DNA from: Bin87 sp034428455
GTDB lineage: Bacteria; Chloroflexota; Dehalococcoidia; Lucifugimonadales; UBA3495
Length of the DNA stretch: 40,913 nt
NCBI GenBank assembly: GCA_034428455.1
Contig: DAOUHZ010000168.1
Location: 1-40,913 of the forward strand
Reading direction: 5' to 3'
Every line of letters starts with the position of its first letter. The stretch's first letter is position 1. Made by a program: the position numbers and the translations under genes. Positions 16,616-24,538 of the stretch are shown here, one piece after another. The notes beneath the pieces are model-generated. The model saw nothing but the letters and a program-made list of their open reading frames with translations. It was not told where the DNA came from and did not search any database.

Positions 16616-17851
16616 ATGGCGCTGAACGCGGAACAGGCTCCCTTGAATATCAGGTCAGAACCAGTACCAAACGCAGCCAGGCGCTGCATGTCTGGAGCCC
16701 AATTGGCTCTGGTAGGCATGGCTGATGAATTGGCCCGCGACCGTTTTGCGCCCCGCGCCGCGCACTACGATGCCGCGGCGGAGTTCCCAATCGAAAACTA
16801 TGCTGACCTGAAGGAAGCCGGACTGCTGACGCTGCGAGTGCCCACCGCATACGGCGGCAGCGGCGTTGACCCACTGACCTTCGCGATGTGCATCCTGGCG
16901 GTGGCTCGCGGCTGCCCTTCGACGGCGCTGACCCTGACCATGCACACCAATGTGCTCGGCTCGTTTGTCGCCGGTTTGGGAACGCCGGAGCAGCGGCGTC
17001 GGTACTTTGCCGAAGCGGTGGAATCGGGCAAGTTGTTCGCGTCCATAACCAGCGAACCCGGAGTGTCCGCCAGAGAGCGGTTTGTACTGTCCACCACCTT
17101 CACGCCCCAGGATGACGCCGGATACCGCGTTTCCGGCATCAAGCATTTTTGCTCCCTGGCCGACGCCGCCGACTATTTCTTCGTCTCCGGCGTGGTCGAA
17201 GGAAGTGGTGGCGGTGGCGACAATATCCTGTCGGCGATGATACGGAGCGATATGAGCGGGGTTCGGGTCACCGGGGAATGGGACGCCGTGGGCATGCGGG
17301 CCACGGCCAGCCACACGGTCAACTTTGACACCGTGGCGCCTCACGATGCGGTGTTCGGGCCATCCGGTCGATTGCTCAGCGCCGACTGGGGCAGTTTTTC
17401 GCTGGGATACGCCGCCGTTTACCTGGGAATAGCGGAGGCGGCGTACAACTACATTCGGGAGCACGTCACCGCTCGAACCTGGACCCCCGGCGGCGACTTG
17501 ATGATCGACCACCCGGCAACCCAGCAAACGGTTGGAAAGATGGGTCTGTACATCCAGTCCGGACGACTCCTGTTGGTGGACGCAGCATTGACGAACCGGG
17601 ATGAGGACCCGACCGGAGCCGTTCTGTCGGTTAATCGTGCCAAGCAATATTGCGCCGAGGCGGGCGCATGGGTCACCGATGCGGCCATGCGGTTAGCCGG
17701 TGGTGGTGGGCTGCTCAAGTCCTCGCCATTGGAGCGGCTGCGTAGGGACGCCCTATCGGGTCCGGTGATGCCGCCGGCCAACGACCGATGCCTGGAAACC
17801 ATTGGCAAGTTGGAATGCGGATTGCCCGCGGTCACCATCGAGCTAAGTTAG
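16616..17851 (+). CDS. Acyl-CoA dehydrogenase-family flavoprotein (DszC-like side of the family)
   Basis: A 411-residue protein with the acyl-CoA dehydrogenase fold: N-terminal helices (ADELARDRFAPRAAHYDAAAEFP), LRVPTAYGGSGVDPL, FAD/substrate segment FASITSEPG, the beta domain with GYRVSGIKHFCSLADAADYFFVSGVV, and the C-terminal helical bundle ending in AGGGGLLKSSPLERLRRDALSGPVMPPANDRCLETIG. No clear catalytic glutamate of classical dehydrogenases is visible at the usual places. The C-terminus resembles DszC/HpaA-type flavin monooxygenases of this superfamily, so oxidation by a reduced-flavin mechanism is possible. The start is uncertain; an internal ATG at 16688 precedes the domain. The NHL gene follows after 8 bases. 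Confidence 0.82.
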   Translation: MALNAEQAPLNIRSEPVPNAARRCMSGAQLALVGMADELARDRFAPRAAHYDAAAEFPIENYADLKEAGLLTLRVPTAYGGSGVDPLTFAMCILAVARGCPSTALTLTMHTNVLGSFVAGLGTPEQRRRYFAEAVESGKLFASITSEPGVSARERFVLSTTFTPQDDAGYRVSGIKHFCSLADAADYFFVSGVVEGSGGGGDNILSAMIRSDMSGVRVTGEWDAVGMRATASHTVNFDTVAPHDAVFGPSGRLLSADWGSFSLGYAAVYLGIAEAAYNYIREHVTARTWTPGGDLMIDHPATQQTVGKMGLYIQSGRLLLVDAALTNRDEDPTGAVLSVNRAKQYCAEAGAWVTDAAMRLAGGGGLLKSSPLERLRRDALSGPVMPPANDRCLETIGKLECGLPAVTIELS

Positions 17852-17859
17852 GAAATGGG

Positions 17860-18843
17860 ATGACCACAATTGCCGAATATCCAGTATCCGTTGCCGGCTT
17901 GCATCAGTACCACGACGTGATTGGCCTGCTCTCCGCCGGCGGGCCGGGTTTCAGCGGCCCCGTTTCGCTGGCGCTGGGACCCGATGGGTTGCTGCACGTA
18001 GCCAGCCGCGCCAACCCGAACCAGCCCGAGGCGGTGCGGGTGACCCGGTGCACCATTGAAGGCGATTACGTCGGCGAGCTATGCGGCTGGGGCGAAGTGC
18101 CGGGGCAGTTCATCTGGGTAACTGCCATTGCGTTCGGGCCGGACGGCAACCTGTACTTGGCCGACGAAAACACGCACCGGATCTCCAGGTTCACGCCGCA
18201 AGGCGATTTTCTGGGCCATTGGGGGGAATTCGGCAGTGGTTTTGGCCAGATGAACCGTCCGTCGGGCATGGCTTTCTCACCCGATGGCACGCTGGTGATC
18301 GCTGACTCTCTGAACCATCGAGTTCAACGCTTCACGGTTGATGGCAGCCCGATAGCAAGCTGGGGCGGCTACGGAACAGGACCGGGCCAATTCGATATGC
18401 CTTGGGGAGTTGCCGTTGACGCCGACGGAGCGGTGTACGTTTCCGACTGGCGCAATGATCGGATCCAGAAATTTGAGGCCGATGGTCGGTTTGTGGTCGA
18501 GTTTGACGGTAAAAACGGAGGCGACGGGTTCGCACGACCCAACGGACTAGCCGTGGGTGGAGGTCGCATCTACGTGTGCGATTGGTGGAACGACCGCGTG
18601 CAGGTGCTGGATGCCGACGGACGAGTGATCGACACACTGATCGGTCACTCTGGAACATCCAAATGGGCGCGGACGTTCCTCGATGCCAACCCTGACATCG
18701 AGGAGAAGCTCAACAAGGCGACGCAGAACATTGAACTGAAGCGCCGTTTCTACCGGCCCACGGCGGTCACACTGAGCGAGGACGGGCTGGTGTTCGTCGC
18801 CGATTGCTATCGGCACCGAGTGCAAATTTATCGAAGACTTTAG
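17860..18843 (+). CDS. NHL-repeat beta-propeller protein
   Basis: A 327-residue protein built of about six NHL repeats. The repeat core is visible as GPDGNLYLADENTHRISRFTPQGDFLGHWG, SPDGTLVIADSLNHRVQRFTVDGSPIASWG, DADGAVYVSDWRNDRIQKFEADGRFVVEF and GGGRIYVCDWWNDRVQVLDADGRVIDTLIG, ending with SEDGLVFVADCYRHRVQIYRRL. The repeats form a closed six-bladed propeller, which could be a lyase, a lactonase-like enzyme or a binding protein. There is no signal peptide. The ATG at 17860 follows GGAAATGGG and lies eight bases after the preceding stop, so it is translationally linked to the flavoprotein. Its role in the unit is unknown. Confidence 0.88.
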   Translation: MTTIAEYPVSVAGLHQYHDVIGLLSAGGPGFSGPVSLALGPDGLLHVASRANPNQPEAVRVTRCTIEGDYVGELCGWGEVPGQFIWVTAIAFGPDGNLYLADENTHRISRFTPQGDFLGHWGEFGSGFGQMNRPSGMAFSPDGTLVIADSLNHRVQRFTVDGSPIASWGGYGTGPGQFDMPWGVAVDADGAVYVSDWRNDRIQKFEADGRFVVEFDGKNGGDGFARPNGLAVGGGRIYVCDWWNDRVQVLDADGRVIDTLIGHSGTSKWARTFLDANPDIEEKLNKATQNIELKRRFYRPTAVTLSEDGLVFVADCYRHRVQIYRRL

Positions 18844-18900
18844 CAGGACCCCAGGTTTGAATTTCGGATCCGACCGGTTCCAGCGGATAGAGGAGATACC

Positions 18901-19323
18901 ATGAGCAGCAGCAACGGCTTGAGGGCAAACCAGGAAGTCGGCACGACGGTGCTCGTCGTTATGATGGAGGTCGACGAGGCCGACGACGACGTGTTCAACA
19001 AGTGGTACAACGAGGAGCACCTGCCGGAGCGCATGTCCATCCCCGGCTACGTCAGCGCCCGGCGGTTCATGCTGGATCCGGAAGATGACCAGGCGAACGG
19101 AGTGCTGCGCTACCTGTGCATCTGGGAAATGGAAAACGACAGCCCGTTGCAGTCGCAGTTTTACAAGGATCAGAACGCCAAACCCACGCCTACGAAAGAG
19201 GCCGCCAATGGCGTCGTCAAGCAGCGAGCGCGGGGCCTCTACCGTCAGATATTCCCGGCCTCGGGCGGATACAACGACCGGAGCGGGTACACCTACCCGG
19301 ACGGCACCAGGATCGGCGCATAA
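18901..19323 (+). CDS. EthD/dimeric alpha-beta barrel-like protein
   Basis: A 140-residue protein with TTVLVVMMEVDEADDDVFNKWYNEEHLPERMSIPGYVSARRF, the signature of small dimeric ferredoxin-like barrel proteins (EthD and relatives): a strand, a helix with FNxWYxxEHLPER, and a second strand after PGY. Such proteins assist or catalyse steps in degradation of aromatic or ether compounds. The Tyr-His of WYNEEH lines the pocket in relatives. The ATG has a strong AGAGGAG ribosome site. It is the last gene before the hairpin terminator at 19350 and lies 57 bases after the NHL gene, so it probably belongs to the same catabolic unit. Confidence 0.82.
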   Translation: MSSSNGLRANQEVGTTVLVVMMEVDEADDDVFNKWYNEEHLPERMSIPGYVSARRFMLDPEDDQANGVLRYLCIWEMENDSPLQSQFYKDQNAKPTPTKEAANGVVKQRARGLYRQIFPASGGYNDRSGYTYPDGTRIGA

Positions 19324-19349
19324 GTCCACGCTCATAGCCTGCGACTTGA

Positions 19350-19373
19350 AGGGGCTGTCGTTGGACAGCCCCT
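19350..19373. terminator. Bidirectional hairpin terminator between convergent genes
   Basis: A perfect 10-bp stem (AGGGGCTGTC with GACAGCCCCT) and a GTTG loop between the EthD-like gene and the convergent MmgE/PrpD gene. The T-tract is weak on both sides. Confidence 0.6.
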
Positions 19374-19388
19374 GGTATTTGCCTATTT

Positions 19389-20762
19389 TCAGATACGGGT
19401 GAGACGCAGCAAATCGCCGATGTCGGTCTCGTCTTCAAGACGCCACAACCGGGCCAGCAACTCCTCCGCCTGTTCAGGCGACAGCAGGCCCTCGCACAGA
19501 CCGCGGAATTTAGATTCAACCTCAGCGTCGGTCATGGGATTGAGATGGTGCCCGCGGAAATGGGCAACCTCCGAGCTGTAAGTCCCTCCGTCTTTCATCC
19601 GCAGGTCGAAATTGCAGAGCATGGCCTCGGGTACGCGCCGATTGGCTTCTTCCGACGCTTCGATCCGCGTGCGACTGATCAGGGCGGCGATGCCGGGGTC
19701 GTTGATGTGCTCGTCCGAGAAATGGCTTTCGTTGAGGGTGTTGTGGGTCAACGCGATCGCGGTAGCATAGGGCATGCTGTGGTCGGCTGACTCGCGGGTC
19801 CTCGGGTGGTACTTCTCTTCGTCGCCGGCCATGATGTCGATGGCTTTCTGCAGGGTGCGGATGTGCACGTCCTCAACGTCGGCGACGTTGAAGCCGGGCA
19901 CCTGACGGCGGGCGTCCAGCGCTGCTTCAACAACGGTTTGCGAATAAAGGCCCAGAGCAAACTGCTTGATGTTGCACTCGTGGACCTTGAAGGGTTGACC
20001 CTGGTCCCCGCCGAAGGGTTCCAGTTGGTAAGGTTCTTTGGTCACCGCCGAGAAGAATCCCAGTTCTCCCTCGAACACCGGCGCCGGTCCGGTCAGGCCC
20101 CGCTGGGCCAGCAGAGCGGCGAAAACTGCGTTGCGGCTGGCGTTGGCATAGGCGCATCCCTTCCAGTGGGAGAGTTCGCCGACCCGGGTTTGCCCCAGGG
20201 CCAGGTTCGGCGTGATCCCCAGGTTCAACGCCTGTTCGGTTTGCGCGGCGGACAGACCCATGGCGCGAGCCGCTCCGGCGGAACTGGCGATAGCGCCGTT
20301 GGTGACGTGATCAAAGCCGAGGGTCCTGATGTTGCAGGCGTCTCCGAAGCGGCAGAAAGCTTCGTACGCGACCGCGGTGGCGGTGATCAGGCGACGACCA
20401 CCGGCGCCAGCCATTTCGGCGCCGGCGAGAGTGGCGGCGATGCTGTCGCTGGGATGCCCGGATTCCTGCGTGGTGTAGCCATCGTTGAAATCCAGGTAGC
20501 GAATCATCACACCGTTGGCGAAGGTGGCAAGCTCGGGGCTGCTGGTCAGCCCGCTGCCCATGATGGTTACCGGCCGGCGGTGCCCGGTAACCTCTCCCGC
20601 CAGGTCGCGGGCGATTTTACTGGGCTCCGAGGTGTAACCGCCAATGGCGCATCCCACGGTGTCAATGATCATCCGCTTGAGCAGATGGACGGTATCGCTC
20701 GGAATGTCGCCAAAGTGCAGGTTGGCAGAGTAATTGGATACGTACTCGGCTATGGTGGTCAT
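19389..20762 (-). CDS. MmgE/PrpD family protein
   Basis: A 457-residue member of the 2-methylcitrate dehydratase/cis-aconitate decarboxylase family. Family features include LLKRMIIDTVGCAIGGY near residues 27-43, GSGLTSSPELATFANGVMIRYLDFNDGY, SGHPSDSIAATLAGAEM, HVTNGAIASSAGAARAMGLSA and LGQTRVGELSHWKGCAYANASRNAVFAALLAQRGLTGP, with the late RESADHSMPYATAIAL motif. It probably dehydrates a hydroxy-tricarboxylate or related acid; the exact substrate cannot be read. I chose the ATG at 20762 because AGGAAGGA precedes it by six bases. It is the last gene of the minus-strand operon with the reductase and NuoEFG-like genes, about 97 bases behind the reductase. Confidence 0.9.
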   Translation of the reverse strand: MTTIAEYVSNYSANLHFGDIPSDTVHLLKRMIIDTVGCAIGGYTSEPSKIARDLAGEVTGHRRPVTIMGSGLTSSPELATFANGVMIRYLDFNDGYTTQESGHPSDSIAATLAGAEMAGAGGRRLITATAVAYEAFCRFGDACNIRTLGFDHVTNGAIASSAGAARAMGLSAAQTEQALNLGITPNLALGQTRVGELSHWKGCAYANASRNAVFAALLAQRGLTGPAPVFEGELGFFSAVTKEPYQLEPFGGDQGQPFKVHECNIKQFALGLYSQTVVEAALDARRQVPGFNVADVEDVHIRTLQKAIDIMAGDEEKYHPRTRESADHSMPYATAIALTHNTLNESHFSDEHINDPGIAALISRTRIEASEEANRRVPEAMLCNFDLRMKDGGTYSSEVAHFRGHHLNPMTDAEVESKFRGLCEGLLSPEQAEELLARLWRLEDETDIGDLLRLTRI

Positions 20763-20859
20763 AGAAATCCTTCCTGGTGGCCTGTGGGCCCGGTCCAACG
20801 GTATGAATGCGGGGCGAGCCCTGGCCCACCCCGTGTAGAACTTTGGCTGTGAGCAGACG

Positions 20860-21615
20860 TTACTCTTTCCAGAACCGTTCTTCAGTCCAGCGCCACCCGT
20901 CGGCGGTTACGATCTCCCGGCTGGCTTCAATCATCCCGGGATGTCCGCAGGCGTAGATCAGAGTCTGGGAACGGTCCAGGGCGAGCTTCTCGATTTGGTC
21001 GGCGACGATGTTATTGAGACGACCGGTCGCGCCTTCCCACCCAGCGTTGCGTTCTTCAGTGGGCCGGCTGATCGCGGGGACGAAGGTCACGGCTTCGGGA
21101 TGCGCGGCAGCCAACCTCGCCAGCTCGACGTCATAGACGAACTCGTCGCGGTAAGAAGCCCCTTCGACCACGTAGAAGTGGTGTCCGTCGCGACCGTAGT
21201 GCAGGTGATCCCGGACTATGCTGACGAAAGGCGCCACACCGGTGACGGTACCCAGCATAAGGTGCTGGGTGGCCGAAGGATCCATCAAAAAGATGCCTTT
21301 GGGCCGGGGGCGGATTGACATGGTATCGCCAATTTCCATGCGCCACATGCGCGGCGTGAGTTCGCCTTCGAGAACCAACTCGACGAAGATTTCCAAGAAA
21401 GGTTCGTGAGGCGCGGAAACTATCGAATACGCCCGTTCGATGCCATCCAAGCCCAGGGTGCAGTATTGACCGGGCTTGAACTTGTAATCGAAACCCTGTG
21501 GCTCCATCTTGATGACCATGAGATCATCCGTGTAATCAACACGTTCCACCAACCTGGCACGGGGCAGATTGGTGGTGCGGTCACGGATCACGGTGGTGGA
21601 TGGCGACGTGGTCAT
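20860..21615 (-). CDS. Ferredoxin/flavodoxin-NADP reductase-like flavoprotein
   Basis: A 251-residue FAD/NAD(P)-binding reductase. The FAD domain has KPGQYCTLGLDG and the RAYSIVSAP motif. The nucleotide domain has MLGTVTGVAPFVSIVRD, and LIYACGHPGMIEASREIV is followed by a C-terminus ending in ERFWKE, whose aromatic residue may stack on the flavin as in Fpr-type enzymes. It moves electrons between NAD(P)H and a small carrier such as ferredoxin. It has no ferredoxin domain of its own. It sits 39 bases after the NuoG-like gene, so it may be the outlet or inlet for electrons handled by the NuoEFG-like complex. Confidence 0.9.
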   Translation of the reverse strand: MTTSPSTTVIRDRTTNLPRARLVERVDYTDDLMVIKMEPQGFDYKFKPGQYCTLGLDGIERAYSIVSAPHEPFLEIFVELVLEGELTPRMWRMEIGDTMSIRPRPKGIFLMDPSATQHLMLGTVTGVAPFVSIVRDHLHYGRDGHHFYVVEGASYRDEFVYDVELARLAAAHPEAVTFVPAISRPTEERNAGWEGATGRLNNIVADQIEKLALDRSQTLIYACGHPGMIEASREIVTADGWRWTEERFWKE

Positions 21616-21654
21616 TCTGGCTCCAGTTGGTAGATTTTATTGGCTTCGTCGAGG

Positions 21655-24489
21655 TCAGCCCACCAATTCGACGCGACATGCTTCGAGATGCAACCCAGGC
21701 ACGCGAGCCATGGGATTGATGTCCTCTGACGCCTGCAATTCCGCGGCCAACTGTCCAAACAACGTGGTGATCGACACGACCCCTGAAGGAACAGTCGAGT
21801 CAAGGCGGGCAATTCCGGTGGTATGGCTTCCGGCCGTTACGACGGCCACGGGCGCATCATCGGAGATGCCCCAGGAGGCGGCGTCAGCGGGATTGACGTG
21901 CACGTGCTCGTCGCGCACGATGCGATTCAGTTCGCCTGGTTCGACCGTGATTTCCCGCTCGCTCTGGAGGAGCACACGACCGGGGGCGAGGATGGCGGGA
22001 AGATCGGCCGATGTATGTACCGGAACCGCACGGAACCGGGGAGCTCCCGGTTCGGCGCGTCCGTTGGGGAAGCCGTTGGCGTACAGCACCGGGGACGAGG
22101 GACTGGCAGGCGTGGGGCAAGGCCATTGTATTCCGCGCTCCTCGCGGGTCGTGTACAGCAACTGGGTGGGCCGGGGAGATTCCATTCCCGTCTGCATTAT
22201 CAGCGCCGTTTCCTGGGCCAATCGCTGATAGCTGATCCCCCGGTAGTTCGGAGCAACGGACGCTATTTCGTCCATGACCAGGGAGGGGTCATCGTAGTTC
22301 AACCCTTCGATGTTCAACCGACGGGCCAACTCGGCGAAAATCCACCCTTCAGCCATGGCATCGTTGTTTCGAACGGTAATCGCGGGTCTTACGCGCTGGA
22401 TGCGCCGTTCCAGGTTGGTGAACGTACCGTCCTTTTCCCCAAAAGTCACCCGTGGCAGGACTACATCGGCAACCTGGGCGACCGGCGAAAGGAAAGTGTC
22501 GACTACCGCCAGAAATGCCAGCTGTTCGAATACGGCCACGTCGCTGACAAGGAGACCGTTCGAATAGTTGGGGCTGTCACCAACGAGCAGCATCGACGTG
22601 ATTTCGCCGCCCGCCTCCTCGAGCATGGTTGCGGCGCTCATGCCGGTGGACGCCGGCAGCCGCGCTCCCCAGGTTTCCTCAACGTGGGCACGGTGTGCGT
22701 CGTCGAAGGTAGGCGCGCCGCCCGGGAGACGGTCAGGCAGGCATCCAACGTCGATTGCGCCCTGTCCGTTTGCGCCCTGCCGCATTGGGAATATTCCGCC
22801 GGCAGGTTGGTCAACGTTGCGGGTGAGCACCGCCAGGTCCGCCAAAGCAATCACGCATTCACGACTGATGCCGGCGGACAGATTGTCCAGTCCATAGACT
22901 ATGGCGCCGGTATCTGCTTCACCAAACATCCTGGCGGCGCGGGCGATGTCATCTAGGGGAACTCCGGTTGCGGCAATGGCGTCGTCGCTCAGCCGCTCCA
23001 GCTCGTAAACGAGCGTGTCGTAGCTATCCGCGTGTTCAGCTAGCCATTCGGCGTCGATGAGGTCTTCTTGCAGAACTTGCTTCAGGATCGCCCCAAGGAG
23101 GAGCAACTCGGTCCCCGGGACCGGGCGGAGCCACAAATTGGCGTAGCGCGTAAGTTCCACTTCCCGCGTGTCGATTACGATGAGAGGGATTCCGTTGCCG
23201 GCGGCGCGCTTGATCGGCACGCCAACTACGTTGTGACTTTCGGTCAGGTTGGTGTTGAAAACCAGGATGCAGCCGGCTTTCTCAAGATCCCAGATCGAAT
23301 TGGTAGCGCCGGGATAACCGAGAACATCTTCCAGGGCGCCGGTGAGCGCAGGCTGCGTGTTGCCGGAATGATCGACGTTGTTGGTGTTCATCCCGATGCG
23401 GGCAAATTTCTGAGCCAGGTACAGTTCTTCGTTGGTGCTGTCGGGAGCGGTGATCAGGCCGAACCCTTCGCCCGTCTGGTGGGCGCGCAGCCGCTCGGCA
23501 ACCAGATCCAAAGCCTCATCCCACGTGGCATTCTCAAGCCGACCGTTGCGGCGGATCATGGGACGGCGCAGGCGCTGACCGCTGGTCAGGTGCCCGAGGC
23601 CGAACTTGCCTTTGTAGCACGCCTGCCCACGGTTGGCCGGGGAATTGAGCTCGGGGATAGCGCGAATGACCCGGCCCTGCTCGTTGATTTCGAGATTCAT
23701 CTGGCAGCCGACCGGGCAGTGGGTGCAGATGGTGCGTTCCACGTGAGCGGCCTTTTCCCATTTGCCGTCACGCTCGGTTAGAGCGCCGACGGGGCAGACG
23801 TCGATGCAGGCGCCGCAGAATTCGCAACCTGACTCCAGCAAGGATGTCCCGAAAGACGTGCCCACCAAGGCTTTGCCGGAGCGCTCGGTGAAGCAGATGG
23901 CGTTGTCGCCGCGCATTTCTTCGCAGGCCCGGACACAACGGCCGCAGGTGATGCAAAGGTTGTAGTCGCGATCATAGAAGGGATCGCTGACTTCCAACGG
24001 GATGTCGCGGTACACGTAGGTCATGGGGGATTCGAGCTCCATGCCCAGATACCGCACGGTGTCCTTGAACTCGCAACGTTCGTTCTTGGGGCACGTGATG
24101 CAACGATCATTGACGGACACATGGCGGAGGCAGACATCGGATGGCCCGCAGATATCTACGCGATGACAAGTGAGGCAGCCGTTGGGATGCTCGGCGATGA
24201 GCATTTGCATGACAGAGCGACGAAGCTCGATCACGTCCGGGGTCTCGCTCCACACGGTCATGCCGTCGGTGGCTGCCAGGGTGCAAGCGGCCGGAAAACC
24301 CGGTACGCGGCCCCGTTCGTTCTCCGCAACTACCACGCACATCCGGCAGGCGGCATAGGGCTTCATGCCCGAGTGGTAGCAGAGATAGGGGACATAGACG
24401 CCGGCGTCGATGGCGGCTTCCAGCACCATCTTCCCGGGCTGGGTCTTGATTTCCACCCCGTCAATCGAGATGGTGATGTCGTCAGGCAT
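21655..24489 (-). CDS. NuoG/FdhA-like iron-sulfur subunit with molybdopterin-enzyme fold
   Basis: A 944-residue subunit. Clusters in order: plant-type [2Fe-2S] with C37, C48, C51, C69; a His-Cys3 site H101, C105, C108, C114; an extra module C120, C130, C133, C139; two ferredoxin [4Fe-4S] sites at C179-C189 and C222-C232; and the molybdopterin-domain cluster C255, C258, C262, C291. The large domain and the C-terminal dinucleotide-binding domain (residues about 830-940) follow. Formate dehydrogenases carry a Cys or Sec plus His (CH or UH) after NNVD. Here the stretch reads HSGNTQPA (374-381), with neither, so it is more like complex I NuoG than a formate dehydrogenase. I chose the ATG at 24489, at the start of the domain with AGGA upstream; a longer frame exists but is not conserved in character. 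Third gene of the operon. Confidence 0.88.
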   Translation of the reverse strand: MPDDITISIDGVEIKTQPGKMVLEAAIDAGVYVPYLCYHSGMKPYAACRMCVVVAENERGRVPGFPAACTLAATDGMTVWSETPDVIELRRSVMQMLIAEHPNGCLTCHRVDICGPSDVCLRHVSVNDRCITCPKNERCEFKDTVRYLGMELESPMTYVYRDIPLEVSDPFYDRDYNLCITCGRCVRACEEMRGDNAICFTERSGKALVGTSFGTSLLESGCEFCGACIDVCPVGALTERDGKWEKAAHVERTICTHCPVGCQMNLEINEQGRVIRAIPELNSPANRGQACYKGKFGLGHLTSGQRLRRPMIRRNGRLENATWDEALDLVAERLRAHQTGEGFGLITAPDSTNEELYLAQKFARIGMNTNNVDHSGNTQPALTGALEDVLGYPGATNSIWDLEKAGCILVFNTNLTESHNVVGVPIKRAAGNGIPLIVIDTREVELTRYANLWLRPVPGTELLLLGAILKQVLQEDLIDAEWLAEHADSYDTLVYELERLSDDAIAATGVPLDDIARAARMFGEADTGAIVYGLDNLSAGISRECVIALADLAVLTRNVDQPAGGIFPMRQGANGQGAIDVGCLPDRLPGGAPTFDDAHRAHVEETWGARLPASTGMSAATMLEEAGGEITSMLLVGDSPNYSNGLLVSDVAVFEQLAFLAVVDTFLSPVAQVADVVLPRVTFGEKDGTFTNLERRIQRVRPAITVRNNDAMAEGWIFAELARRLNIEGLNYDDPSLVMDEIASVAPNYRGISYQRLAQETALIMQTGMESPRPTQLLYTTREERGIQWPCPTPASPSSPVLYANGFPNGRAEPGAPRFRAVPVHTSADLPAILAPGRVLLQSEREITVEPGELNRIVRDEHVHVNPADAASWGISDDAPVAVVTAGSHTTGIARLDSTVPSGVVSITTLFGQLAAELQASEDINPMARVPGLHLEACRVELVG

Positions 24490-24538
24490 GGCTATTCCTA
24501 GTCCAAAATGCAGCGGCCACAGGATCAGGCAAAGGCCA

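Noticed and set aside
17860..20762. The NHL and MmgE/PrpD genes both begin MTTIAEY with nearly the same codons
   Set aside because: The similarity ends after seven residues and the families are unrelated; probably chance, perhaps favoured translation-start context.
21655..24489. Annotation of the NuoG-like gene as a formate dehydrogenase
   Set aside because: The Cys/Sec-His active-site pair is missing, so formate oxidation is not supported despite the overall similarity.
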